Assembly (NCBI GenBank): GCA_902774115.1
Contig: CACYHH010000007.1
Location: 25,543-89,542, forward strand
Direction: 5' to 3'
Source of the DNA: an uncultured Spirochaetales bacterium
GTDB taxonomy: Bacteria; UBP6; UBA1177
Length of the DNA stretch: 64,000 nucleotides
Each line of letters begins with the position of its first letter. Positions within the stretch are counted from its first letter, which is position 1. Below, one piece after another: positions 54,859-63,985 of this stretch. The position numbers and the translations under genes are program-made. The notes beneath the pieces are model-generated. The model saw only the letters and a list, made by a program, of their open reading frames with translations. It was not told where the DNA came from and ran no database searches.

Positions 54859-55329
54859 ATGTACGAAGTTAATTACAACAAAGAGACCGCAGTTAAACGT
54901 TTTTGTTTGGGTCTCAACAAAGAAGGTTCATCTGTAAGGATCGAGTGGCTCCCGAAACGCATCCGGGTTGTCGCGGGAAAAGGCGACGACCTTTATGACA
55001 AGCAGCCTGAAATTCTTATAGGGTGTCAGCTAAAGCCCTACAGGGGTGAGAGCAAAGCCAGATGGACGATCGAAAAAGATACCCAGACAGAAATCGTAGG
55101 AGTCATCGAGAAGGTCAATGCCACTATCAAAGAGCTTGAGTCCGCGCATAAAAATATGGTGCGCGACCTGCTTGATGTAGCCTACATGTATGTATGCAGT
55201 CTTTTCGATCGTGAAGGGGATGATCTCCCGCTTGAGGAGACTAAACTGCAGTACATCGCCGCACTCAAAGCGGCCGAGGCTTTGGCACCTGATCTGTTGT
55301 CCCAAGTGTATCTGATGAGTAACAAGTAG
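54859..55329 (+). CDS. Hypothetical protein
   Basis: A 156-residue soluble protein without recognised domain. Beta-rich first half (VRIEWLPKRIRVVAGKGDDL, then EILIGCQLKPYRGESKARW), helical second half (EKVNATIKELESAHKNMVRD, AALKAAEALAPDLLSQ). GGAGGAAAAC fixes the ATG at 54859. It stands alone between the helicase gene and the dynamin operon; base composition looks like the host core. 54638-54858 upstream holds a weak TTGCAG-17-TATGCT and no gene. Confidence 0.6.
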   Translation: MYEVNYNKETAVKRFCLGLNKEGSSVRIEWLPKRIRVVAGKGDDLYDKQPEILIGCQLKPYRGESKARWTIEKDTQTEIVGVIEKVNATIKELESAHKNMVRDLLDVAYMYVCSLFDREGDDLPLEETKLQYIAALKAAEALAPDLLSQVYLMSNK

Positions 55330-55621
55330 CAGAGTAGCTGCTTACAGCCCTCTCCACCGCTATGCGGCACCTCTCCTTTTTTCTTTTTGATTTCATTTTT
55401 TCTCGTCTCTGTACCTCCGATGACTTTTATTATAGTCTCCATTTCTTCTGTCATTGAAATTTCTAACTTTTACAAGAATGACGCTTGTTGAGCGGTCATT
55501 GCAAAAACTTGCCTTTCAAGCGTATTTCTCTAGAATTTCCCGTTTTTGTTGATTCAATTTGAAGACAGAATGATGCTCAACTCAACGCAATTATACCGAT
55601 TTAAAACGGAGGTAAAATATT
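55330..55621. promoter_or_regulatory. Leader region of the dynamin operon with overlapping inverted repeats
   Basis: Contains AGCAG/CTGCT around 55328-55342 and CCGC/GCGG followed by T-runs (to about 55385), a weak terminator candidate for the upstream gene. AATGAC (55477-55482) and GTCATT (55495-55500) with GCT/AGC inside make a 9-pair hairpin with one bulge; ACGCTTG (55481-55487) can instead pair with CAAGCGT (55517-55523). These two foldings are mutually exclusive, as in attenuators or operators. AGGAGG-like CGGAGGT precedes the TTG start of the first GTPase gene. Confidence 0.5.
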
Positions 55622-56953
55622 TTGAATCAGATAGTCTTGGAAGCATCACAAATGCTTGACAAACATCCTGTAACTGATGAAAAGGATAGTTACAAACAAA
55701 AATATATAGGTATGCTTGAATATTTTGCAGAAAAATATTCTGCAAAAAATCCATGGGCAGAACAAACTTTGCGTCTTTACAAAAAGAAATTTTTCGGAAA
55801 TGAAAACAAATATCAATCCGGCGGCTTTGATTTAAGCCGTGATTCAAAATCAGTGCTTGGTATTAAATTCCGCCCTTTCAGATTCTTTTCCTACCGTTAC
55901 TGTTTCATCATTGACTGCATTTTTATATGTGCTTACGGAGATAAAAAGAAAGCAGCTCAGATATTTGATGACTTGTCGACTTTATATCACAGATGGCACC
56001 AGAAAAAAATCAGGCTTCTTTTTGATTCTTTGTATGATTTGTCTATAGCAACCGATGAAATTGAGCAAATACAGTTTTTGAAAAGTTGTTGGGATAAAAA
56101 CAGTAAATTTATAGAAAAAGAACCTATCATGGTGCTTGTTACAGCAAACATGAGTGCCGGCAAATCAACTCTTCTGAACGCTCTTGTCGGGAAAAAAGTC
56201 AACAAAACCCGAAATGAAGTCTGTACAGCCAAAATACACACAATTGTAGACAAGCCTTACGAAGACGGTTTTTCCTATGAACTTGATTTTTTGCTGGAAC
56301 TGGATGCTGATTACCAAACATTGATGGAAGACAATGAGAACAATAACAGTTCCAATATTACTGTAGGAACTTTTTTCAGAACTTTGGACAAGACGCCGAA
56401 AAGACTTTGGCTGATAGATACTCCCGGTGTAAACTCGTTTCAGGATGCAAATTCAAAGTCACTTAGTGAAGATATGATTTGCAACAGCAAGCCGGATTTG
56501 TTGATTTACTTACTGAACGGTGAAAATATCGGAACTGACGATGACAAAAAACATCTGATCTTCGTATCGGAACATTATCATGGAAAAATCATTTTCGTGG
56601 TAAACAAACTAGATCGTTTCAGACAAGCGGAAGATTCCGTAAAAGAAACTTTGAACAAAGTAGTTTCTGAGTTAACTGATATAGGATTTAAAGAACCGAA
56701 TGTCGTTCCTCTGTCGTCTTACGCAGCTTATCTTGCCAAGATGAAAATATTTAATGAGACCCTCGATGACGATGAGCAGGATGAATATGAACTTATGTCG
56801 AGAAAAATGAAAAAGCCTGAATATCAGCTTGATTCATATTATCCGGAAACAATAAAACCTGCCGTCGCTGTCAGCAGTGACGATGCCGCAAGTCAACTTC
56901 TTTTGCATTCAGGTTTGTTGCATTTAGAAAAAATAATTTACAACATGAGGTGA
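55622..56953 (+). CDS. Dynamin-like GTPase 1 (short form)
   Basis: A 443-residue dynamin-family GTPase. After a helical N-terminus of about 170 residues come G1 TANMSAGKST (Lys181), G2 Thr in NEVCTAKI, G3 DTPGVNS (Asp266) and G4 NKLD (328-331). It ends soon after the G domain (SGLLHLEKIIYNM) and lacks the long stalk of the next protein. The start is TTG, with GGAGGT 11 bases upstream. It overlaps the Shine-Dalgarno of the second GTPase (4-base gap), so the two probably pair. Bacterial dynamins hydrolyse GTP and reshape or tether membranes. Confidence 0.85.
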   Translation: MNQIVLEASQMLDKHPVTDEKDSYKQKYIGMLEYFAEKYSAKNPWAEQTLRLYKKKFFGNENKYQSGGFDLSRDSKSVLGIKFRPFRFFSYRYCFIIDCIFICAYGDKKKAAQIFDDLSTLYHRWHQKKIRLLFDSLYDLSIATDEIEQIQFLKSCWDKNSKFIEKEPIMVLVTANMSAGKSTLLNALVGKKVNKTRNEVCTAKIHTIVDKPYEDGFSYELDFLLELDADYQTLMEDNENNNSSNITVGTFFRTLDKTPKRLWLIDTPGVNSFQDANSKSLSEDMICNSKPDLLIYLLNGENIGTDDDKKHLIFVSEHYHGKIIFVVNKLDRFRQAEDSVKETLNKVVSELTDIGFKEPNVVPLSSYAAYLAKMKIFNETLDDDEQDEYELMSRKMKKPEYQLDSYYPETIKPAVAVSSDDAASQLLLHSGLLHLEKIIYNMR

Positions 56954-56957
56954 AAAC

Positions 56958-59228
56958 ATGAGCGAGATTTTTATTAAGTACAATCCCTACCGTCTGACAA
57001 CTCACATCACAATTGATGGAGTTGAGCTGAAGCGAAACAGCCTGTTGAATTTCGGTGAAAAACGCCTTCAGGAGTGGATAGAAAAATTACCCGAAATTCT
57101 CACCGAAGAATGCAGAAGCCGTGATTTCAAAATCAAATTTCATGGGACACTTCTCGATTATGAAGATGTCGCAGCTATGGCTGAAGAAGCAAACAAAAAT
57201 AAAGGTCTGAATATCGAAGTGGAACATATCCCTGCCAAGGAAGTATCCGACAAGGAAAATGCCATTACCGAAATATTTAATGAAATACAGAAAGGTCCAT
57301 TTGAAGAACTCAAACAGCCTGATGTCATCAAAGCGTTTAACATGGCCAAAAGCAGTGATTTTGAGGTCAATGTTGTCGCAACGATGAGTTCCGGCAAATC
57401 GACTTTGATAAACGCACTCCTCGGACAAAAACTCATGCCTGCAAAACAGGAAGCATGTACTGCGACAATTACCGAAATCAAAGATAATGACGAAGGAGGT
57501 TTCAGAGCAAATGTATATGACACTAACGGAGACCTTATTCAAACTCATTCAAAACTAACCTTGGAAATTATGAACTCTTTGAACAGCGATCCTAAAGTTT
57601 CAAAAATCAGGGCTGAGGGCGACATTCCTTTTGTCGGTGCTGACGATGTTTCATTGGTTCTCGTTGATACTCCCGGACCGAACAATTCACGCGATCCTGA
57701 ACACAAAGCAGCAACTTACCGGATGCTCTCGGAATCTTCAAAGACAGTAGTTCTTTATATTCTGAATGCGACACAACTTGCCACTAATGATGATTACAAT
57801 TTACTGAAACATGTCGCTGAAAGCATGAAAGTCGGCGGAAAACAATCACGTGACCGTTTTATCTTTGTCATAAACAAATTGGATGATTTCAAAAAAGGCG
57901 AAGACAGCGTTGAGGCAGCAATAACAAAAGTAAAAGAGTATCTGAAAGACAACGGAATTGAGAATGCGAATATTTACCCAGCCTCCGCTCTTACAGCTCT
58001 TTATATCAGAACTATTTTATCTGACAGTAACGAGTGTAAAGATGAAGATGAAGTGGATGCTGCCGAGTTGAAAGTAAGAAAGTTTAACCGTAACGAAGAA
58101 ATGCATTTCGAAAATTTTGCTCCTCTTACCCCGTCAGCTCGCAGCGAAATCGAAAAACTTCTTGAAGAAGCAAAAAACAGTAACGATGCTAATAAAGAAG
58201 CTCTGATTCACTGCGGTATCATTTCTATTGAACAAGCAATAACAATGTATGTCAGAAAGTATGCAAAAACTGCAAAAATCAAAAATATTGTGGATACTTT
58301 TTCTAAACGACTTGAAAGTGCAAAATCATTTGAATCGACCAAACAGGAAATCAGCGAAAATCAGGACAAACATAAAGAAATACTTGCCAATATAGAAATT
58401 ATCCGGAAAAAAATAGACAACGGTGAAGATGCAAAGAAGTTTAAAGAACGGATTGACAACATCAACTACGATGCTGAAATTAAGAAAACCACAAATAATA
58501 TTATAAAAGCGGCTCAGGAAAAAATCACTGAAAAACTTTCCAAAAGCGAAACTAAAATGAGCAGAGTCGAAGCAGAAATAGTTTGTAATGATTTTGCCAT
58601 ATTTGCCGACAATCTTCAGGCTGATATCCGGGTTAAACTTGAAGACTTGATTGAAAAGCATATCCATAAAAGCGCGAATGATTTATTTGAAGAATATAAA
58701 AAGAAAATTTCGGAACTTTCAAGCGATGTCAATGTCGGCAGCATAGGCATAGATCCGTTTAAATTGATGGCTGGAGACATTTCCACCGATGTATCGTCTC
58801 TTATATCCAATCTGACAGAAACAGAAAGTGTCAAAGTTGATGAAGTATGGGTGGAAAACAAAAATAAACGGTGGTGGAAGCCGTGGACATGGTTTGATGA
58901 AGACGGACATACAGAAGCTGTTTACGAGGATCAAGAATTTGTAGACGGAACAAAACTAGCTCAAAAATTCTTTGCACCGCTTCAGGAGCAGTTGTATGAA
59001 AACATCAACAATGCTGTAAAATATGCTAAAGCTCAGAGTTTAAATATTAAGAATGAATTCAAGAAAAAATTTGCCGAATTGGATGCTGTATTAAAGGAAA
59101 AACTTAAAGAACTTGAAGAATGTGCCAACAACGCAAAGGATGTAGAACGCATGATTCGCGAATCTCAGGCAAAACTTAATTGGCTTGAAGAAATTCAGAA
59201 CAAGGTCAATTCTATTTTGGATATTTAA
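56958..59228 (+). CDS. Dynamin-like GTPase 2 (long form with stalk)
   Basis: A 756-residue dynamin-family protein. About 130 N-terminal residues precede G1 ATMSSGKSTLINALLG (Lys147), then G2 Thr in QEACTATITE, G3 DTPGPNNS (Asp237) and G4 NKLDDF (306-311). Residues about 440-610 and 690-750 are heptad-rich helices (stalk); between them lie ISTDVSSLISNL and a Trp-rich patch RWWKPWTWF that could dip into a lipid surface. GAGGTG supports the ATG. Long and short GTPases in tandem recall two-subunit bacterial dynamins that bridge membranes. Confidence 0.88.
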   Translation: MSEIFIKYNPYRLTTHITIDGVELKRNSLLNFGEKRLQEWIEKLPEILTEECRSRDFKIKFHGTLLDYEDVAAMAEEANKNKGLNIEVEHIPAKEVSDKENAITEIFNEIQKGPFEELKQPDVIKAFNMAKSSDFEVNVVATMSSGKSTLINALLGQKLMPAKQEACTATITEIKDNDEGGFRANVYDTNGDLIQTHSKLTLEIMNSLNSDPKVSKIRAEGDIPFVGADDVSLVLVDTPGPNNSRDPEHKAATYRMLSESSKTVVLYILNATQLATNDDYNLLKHVAESMKVGGKQSRDRFIFVINKLDDFKKGEDSVEAAITKVKEYLKDNGIENANIYPASALTALYIRTILSDSNECKDEDEVDAAELKVRKFNRNEEMHFENFAPLTPSARSEIEKLLEEAKNSNDANKEALIHCGIISIEQAITMYVRKYAKTAKIKNIVDTFSKRLESAKSFESTKQEISENQDKHKEILANIEIIRKKIDNGEDAKKFKERIDNINYDAEIKKTTNNIIKAAQEKITEKLSKSETKMSRVEAEIVCNDFAIFADNLQADIRVKLEDLIEKHIHKSANDLFEEYKKKISELSSDVNVGSIGIDPFKLMAGDISTDVSSLISNLTETESVKVDEVWVENKNKRWWKPWTWFDEDGHTEAVYEDQEFVDGTKLAQKFFAPLQEQLYENINNAVKYAKAQSLNIKNEFKKKFAELDAVLKEKLKELEECANNAKDVERMIRESQAKLNWLEEIQNKVNSILDI

Positions 59229-59239
59229 TGAGGTGAATT

Positions 59240-59848
59240 ATGTTGTCACCAGAATTTAAAGAAACTATTGCAAAAAAAAATTTGCTGCGTGCCAGGATTA
59301 TGATGAAAGACAGTTTTTTAGTCGATCCAACAGCAACACAATTTGACGAAATGTTGTCTTGCGCAAAAGAGCTTATTCCTGAAATTCTTGTTCCATTTGA
59401 TGATGAACCTCTTGAAAATGACGAAACAAAATGGAATGAATCTATAATGAATGATGAATTAACAGATTTGCCAAACAATTTCTCAAAAGTAAGAATTGAT
59501 CATTTGAAAAAATTAGTTGCAAAAGTACTGGAAGCTAAAGCAACAGAAATCAGAAGAAAAAGAAACAATCAAACACAACAGCCAGAAAGAACAGTTGAAC
59601 CGAAACGGAACAAAGTTGTTGAAGTCACTCGAGACACTATCGCCGTCGGTGCCGAAATTATTGCAGCAACTGCAAACACTGTTGCTGATTATTCCCGTGG
59701 AGAGAAATCAACTGCTCGGCAAAATGCGAAAAGAAGTTTTACAATCACTTTCGATGGCGATTGGGATCCTGTACTCAAGGGAGAACTCAAGGATACTTTG
59801 AGTGCGATACTCAATATTTTACAAAATCACGATAATAACAACAAATAA
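59240..59848 (+). CDS. Small protein A of the dynamin operon
   Basis: A 202-residue protein of unknown function. Residues 15-33 follow the pattern RxRIMxKDSxLVDPxAxQFDE, shared with the next protein. After a basic low-complexity linker (about 110-125) comes an Ala-rich, weakly hydrophobic helix (DTIAVGAEIIAATANTVADY) and a short acidic C-terminal domain. GAGGTGA precedes the ATG, 11 bases after GTPase 2. No enzyme motif. Confidence 0.72.
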   Translation: MLSPEFKETIAKKNLLRARIMMKDSFLVDPTATQFDEMLSCAKELIPEILVPFDDEPLENDETKWNESIMNDELTDLPNNFSKVRIDHLKKLVAKVLEAKATEIRRKRNNQTQQPERTVEPKRNKVVEVTRDTIAVGAEIIAATANTVADYSRGEKSTARQNAKRSFTITFDGDWDPVLKGELKDTLSAILNILQNHDNNNK

Positions 59849-59859
59849 TGGAGAAAATT

Positions 59860-60375
59860 ATGGCAGTAACAAAAGAATTTGCAGAAGCGGTCCAAAACAG
59901 ATCAACAATGCGTGTCAGAATTATGCTGAAGGACAGCCTTTTGGTAGATCCGTCAGCAAAGCAGTTCGATGAAATGATATCTTACGCTACGGACAAAATG
60001 GGAGATATCTATGTTCCGCATGATGGCGAAAATCTTGAATTTAACAACGCATCCTGGACTAAAGAATATCTTAACCAGCAGATGGTTGCTGCTGTCAACG
60101 GCTTTTCAAAAGAAAGAATCAATCTTCTTAAAGCCATGGTCAAATATATCTACAAAGACAAATTAAACAAGACTGCTGACAAAACAAGCAAAACTTCTTT
60201 AAAAAACCGCTTTACACTCAAACAAATAGGTATCGGCGCTATAGTTGCAGGAGGCATTTTACTTGTTTCCGGCATTTGTATTTCAGGAGTTCTTCCGGTC
60301 GTTCTTGTTGTCGGAGGAATATTGGCATTAGGCGCAGGTGCTGTTTTGATAATTAGTGACAAGAGGAGATCATAA
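59860..60375 (+). CDS. Small protein B of the dynamin operon, two membrane segments
   Basis: About 171 residues. The N-terminal domain (MRVRIMLKDSLLVDPSAKQF and following) is homologous to that of small protein A. The C-terminus has two hydrophobic helices (GIGAIVAGGILLVSGICISG and VLPVVLVVGGILALGAGAVL) and ends in KRRS, so it is a probable membrane anchor. Start chosen at ATG 59860 (GGAG 7 bases upstream) over 59848. Its stop abuts the HerA-like start. Confidence 0.75.
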   Translation: MAVTKEFAEAVQNRSTMRVRIMLKDSLLVDPSAKQFDEMISYATDKMGDIYVPHDGENLEFNNASWTKEYLNQQMVAAVNGFSKERINLLKAMVKYIYKDKLNKTADKTSKTSLKNRFTLKQIGIGAIVAGGILLVSGICISGVLPVVLVVGGILALGAGAVLIISDKRRS

Positions 60376-63300
60376 ATGGACGAATTAATGGAAATAAAAC
60401 GAAACGATTCTGCCCCTACACCATCTTATACTAAATTTGTCTCAAACTATCAGGCAGCATTAAAACTTGTCGATGATTTGGTTTTAAAAAATTATGTTTC
60501 CGACATTTCGAATATGGATATCGTGCCTTTGAGTGAAGAAACATTGCAAAACAACATTCGCGACAATGTAGATTTCTTTAAAATCACGGAACTGGTGTAT
60601 GAAAAAGATGAACCAGCAACATACAAATTTGCCAGTGTCTTTAATGCATTGCCGATTAGCAACAGCACGATATTCCTTATTATGGACAGTGACGGAACTA
60701 AAACCGATTTTTATATGGGCGTCCGTTCGTTGGATGAAGAAAGAACAATCAGTTCTTTGAAAAACACCGTCGAAAATGCAATAAAAGGTCAATTCCCAGG
60801 CACAAAAACAATCGGCAGCTATACGGTTGATGATATAAATAAAATTCTTGACGGCGTAAAAGCTAAAAGTGTTTCCGCAGTTTCATGCGTTGCCAATAAT
60901 AAACTTCGTGAAAACACATCCAATCAGTCTTTTGTTCAGGGTTTGGAAAAGCTTGTTTTGTCCATGCAAGGCAAAAAATATACCGGAATTGTCATTGCAA
61001 ACGGAACACCGCAAGCTCAACTGCGTGAACTCCGTAAAGGTTATGAGACCATATATACTCAGTTGTCAACTTTTGCTACTGCCCAGATAAATTATTCAAA
61101 TAACAGTTCTTCTAATTATTCTATCTCTGAGACTGAGGGAAGCAGCCAGTCAAAAAGTCACACAATAAATCTTTCTGAAAGCAAAACAACAGGTTCAAGC
61201 AAGTCTCATTCGGAATCTCCTGTAAGGAAACTTAATGCTATTGCTTGCGCAGCATCATCTCTCGGCATGGCCTTAGCTCCTCTTACTGGATTTGGGAGCA
61301 TAATTGTCGGCTCTATGGTTTCAACAGGACTTATGCTAACTGACACCTTAAAGAATAAAAATGAAACAAATTCAACATCAACGAATGAATCAAAATCCCA
61401 AAGTTTTTCAAAGTCCGAAGGAACAACTGATTCTGTCAATCACAGCACATCCAAATCTATGGGAAAAACAGAGGGAGACTCGAAAGGAACCACGCTCACC
61501 TTTCATGACAAATCGATCGAGGATACTCTCGAAAGGATAGATAAACAGTTAAAACGCATCAATGAATTTGAAAGTCTCGGAATGTATGAATGTGCTGCAT
61601 ATTTCCTTTCGGATGATCCATGTTCCGCTGAAATAGCAGCATCCACATACAAATCAATTATGCGCGGTGAAAATTCAGGTGTAGAGGTCGCGGCAATCAA
61701 TTCATGGGGAAATTATCAGAAAGACAAAACTGAAATGGTTGCCAAATATGTCAAGAATTTCATCCACCCGGTTTTTAAATATGAAGGAAGCTCCGGGGAC
61801 ATCGAAGTAACTCCCTGCTCTCTTGTCAGCGGCAATGAACTTGCAATCCACATGGGTTTGCCAAGAAGGTCAGTATGCGGCCTGCCTGTAATTGAACATG
61901 CCGATTTCGGGAAAGAAATCGTTACTTATAACGGCAAAAACAAGTCTTCCAACGGAATCAATCTCGGCAATATTTTCAACATGGGCAGTGAAGTTGAAAA
62001 CAGCAAAGTTACTCTGAATACAAACAGTCTGGCAATGCACACTTTTGTCACGGGTTCAACTGGTTGCGGCAAAAGCAACACAATCTATGAAATGCTTCGC
62101 CAAATTGACAATTTAGGTTTGACTTACATGGTTATCGAACCTGCAAAAGGCGAATATAAAAATGTGTTCGGAATACTTCCAGGAGTTAAAGTATACGGCT
62201 CAAACAAGCAATATACCGATATTCTCAGAATCAACCCGTTCAAGTTTCCGAAAGGAGTGCATATTCTGGAACATATTGACCGGCTGGTAGAAATATTCAA
62301 TGTATGCTGGCCGATGTATGCCGCAATGCCTGCGGTTCTGAAAGATGCTGTTCTTCAAGCGTATGAATCATGTGGCTGGGATCTGGTGGAATCGGAAAAC
62401 TCTTACAGTGATGAACTTTTCCCGACTTTTGCAGATTTGTTGAAAGAACTAATTGTTGTTATTCAGAATTCCGATTATTCCGAAGAAGTAAAAAGCAATT
62501 ACTCAGGTTCACTGGTTACAAGAATCAAATCGCTTACAAACGGCATAAACGGACAGATTTTTTCGTCGAATGAAATAGACAACAACGAACTGTTTGACAA
62601 AAAAGTTATTGTCGACATCAGTCGTATTGGATCGGCAGAAACAAAATCTCTTATCATGGGTATACTCATTATGAGGTTGAGTGAGCACAGAATGTCGAAT
62701 GCAAATGAAATGAATTCTCCTTTACGCCATGTCACAATTTTGGAAGAAGCTCACAATATTCTGAAAAGAACATCAACTGAGCAGAATGAAGAAGGTTCAA
62801 ATGTCGCTGGAAAATCTGTAGAAATGATTTCCAATGCTATTGCGGAAATGAGAACTTACGGGGAAGGATTTATTATTGCTGACCAGTCTCCTAGTGCAGT
62901 CGATATTTCAGCAATCAGAAATACAAACACAAAAATCATTATGCGACTGCCTGATGAACAAGATCGGCGCCTTGCCGGAAAATCAGCTGGACTCAAAGAT
63001 AACCAGCTTGATGAAATTGCAAAACTTCCAAAAGGAGTTGCCGTAGTTTATCAGAACGATTGGATTGAACCTGTCCTTTGCAAGATAGGAAGATACAGCG
63101 GAAAAGAATGTCTCTATCAAAAAGACCCGACAATATCCGATGATCCGTTTATCTACGAAAACAAAAAGATGCTTGTTAAGAATCTGTTATACAAAAATGC
63201 CGGCGAAAAACTTGATATGACATTAGGGAGACTGACTGAGATCATAATTGGATTGGATATCCCGACCAAGACCAAAATTAAAGCAATCAAGGCTTTGAAT

Positions 63301-63570
63301 GTAAACGGAACCTGTTCTATCAACGACATCAGCCCTGTCATCTATGATTTAATCTGCGATGCCACCACAGAAAAAGAGGCAGAAGAGGCCGATTCCATCG
63401 AAGAATGGAAAAATGTCTTTGTCGATGCGCAGGATTCGCTTATTGCAGATTTTGATATTTTCAGTCAGAACAAGCTTATTGAATGTATTTTGCAAGAACA
63501 GATTGAACAACATCAAAAACCAGTGGAATACCTTGATGATTGGAAAGAATATTCAAAAAAAGAAATGTAA
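60376..63570 (+). CDS. HerA/FtsK-type ATPase (DUF87/DUF853-like) with Ser-rich, hydrophobic N-terminal half
   Basis: A 1064-residue protein. The first 230 residues (NSTIFLIMDSDG, FYMGVRSLDEE) recall N-terminal domains of VirB4/HerA-like pumps. Residues about 239-280 and 328-377 are Ser/Lys/Thr-rich and flank a hydrophobic stretch (285-324, ASSLGMALAPLTGFGSIIVG) that may be a membrane hairpin. The ATPase follows: Walker A GSTGCGKSNT (about 560), VIEPAKGEYK, Walker B HVTILEEAHNIL (about 785-796), FIIADQSPSAVD and KIIMRLPDEQDRR. Such ATPases move DNA or protein as hexameric rings. GAGGAG precedes the ATG. Confidence 0.85.
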   Translation: MDELMEIKRNDSAPTPSYTKFVSNYQAALKLVDDLVLKNYVSDISNMDIVPLSEETLQNNIRDNVDFFKITELVYEKDEPATYKFASVFNALPISNSTIFLIMDSDGTKTDFYMGVRSLDEERTISSLKNTVENAIKGQFPGTKTIGSYTVDDINKILDGVKAKSVSAVSCVANNKLRENTSNQSFVQGLEKLVLSMQGKKYTGIVIANGTPQAQLRELRKGYETIYTQLSTFATAQINYSNNSSSNYSISETEGSSQSKSHTINLSESKTTGSSKSHSESPVRKLNAIACAASSLGMALAPLTGFGSIIVGSMVSTGLMLTDTLKNKNETNSTSTNESKSQSFSKSEGTTDSVNHSTSKSMGKTEGDSKGTTLTFHDKSIEDTLERIDKQLKRINEFESLGMYECAAYFLSDDPCSAEIAASTYKSIMRGENSGVEVAAINSWGNYQKDKTEMVAKYVKNFIHPVFKYEGSSGDIEVTPCSLVSGNELAIHMGLPRRSVCGLPVIEHADFGKEIVTYNGKNKSSNGINLGNIFNMGSEVENSKVTLNTNSLAMHTFVTGSTGCGKSNTIYEMLRQIDNLGLTYMVIEPAKGEYKNVFGILPGVKVYGSNKQYTDILRINPFKFPKGVHILEHIDRLVEIFNVCWPMYAAMPAVLKDAVLQAYESCGWDLVESENSYSDELFPTFADLLKELIVVIQNSDYSEEVKSNYSGSLVTRIKSLTNGINGQIFSSNEIDNNELFDKKVIVDISRIGSAETKSLIMGILIMRLSEHRMSNANEMNSPLRHVTILEEAHNILKRTSTEQNEEGSNVAGKSVEMISNAIAEMRTYGEGFIIADQSPSAVDISAIRNTNTKIIMRLPDEQDRRLAGKSAGLKDNQLDEIAKLPKGVAVVYQNDWIEPVLCKIGRYSGKECLYQKDPTISDDPFIYENKKMLVKNLLYKNAGEKLDMTLGRLTEIIIGLDIPTKTKIKAIKALNVNGTCSINDISPVIYDLICDATTEKEAEEADSIEEWKNVFVDAQDSLIADFDIFSQNKLIECILQEQIEQHQKPVEYLDDWKEYSKKEM

Positions 63571-63583
63571 ATAGGAGGTTAAA

Positions 63584-63985
63584 ATGGAAATCAATTGGAA
63601 GTACAAAATCGATTTAAAAGATTCAAAAGTATTTGATGAAATCGGAGAGAAACGCGGAATATCCTTTCCTGAAAAATTAAAAGATTTCATTATTGAAGCC
63701 AACGCTGCAACACCAGATAAAATTAAATTCATGGTGGGATGCAATGAAAAAGTGTTCGGAGCCGTTTTCTCGTTTAACCGAGACGAAACAGAAGCGGATT
63801 CCGTTTTCGATGCTTTACCTGTAATTGAGGACAAGAATTTGATTCCGTTCGGAATTGATCCGTTCGGCAATTTCATTTGTTATTCGATAAAAGACGAAAT
63901 CGTCGTATTCTGGGATCACGAAACAGATTCCGTCGAATCCACCGAACTTTCTCTTGATGATTTTCTGACATCACTTTATGAGTGA
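63584..63985 (+). CDS. SUKH (SMI1/KNR4) family protein
   Basis: A 133-residue protein with the SUKH pattern: GISFPEKLKDFIIEANA, then beta strands with IPFGIDPFGNFICYSI and VVFWDHETDSVE, and C-terminal SLDDFLTSLYE. SUKH proteins are common immunity proteins of toxin systems, and also occur as solitary regulators. AGGAGGT precedes the ATG, 13 bases after the ATPase. The window ends with AATTAAGGAG, a probable Shine-Dalgarno for a further gene outside. Confidence 0.85.
   Translation: MEINWKYKIDLKDSKVFDEIGEKRGISFPEKLKDFIIEANAATPDKIKFMVGCNEKVFGAVFSFNRDETEADSVFDALPVIEDKNLIPFGIDPFGNFICYSIKDEIVVFWDHETDSVESTELSLDDFLTSLYE

Noticed and set aside
55327..55386. Intrinsic terminator after the 156-residue hypothetical gene
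   Set aside because: Stems are only 4-5 pairs and the T-run is offset; too weak to list as a terminator by itself.
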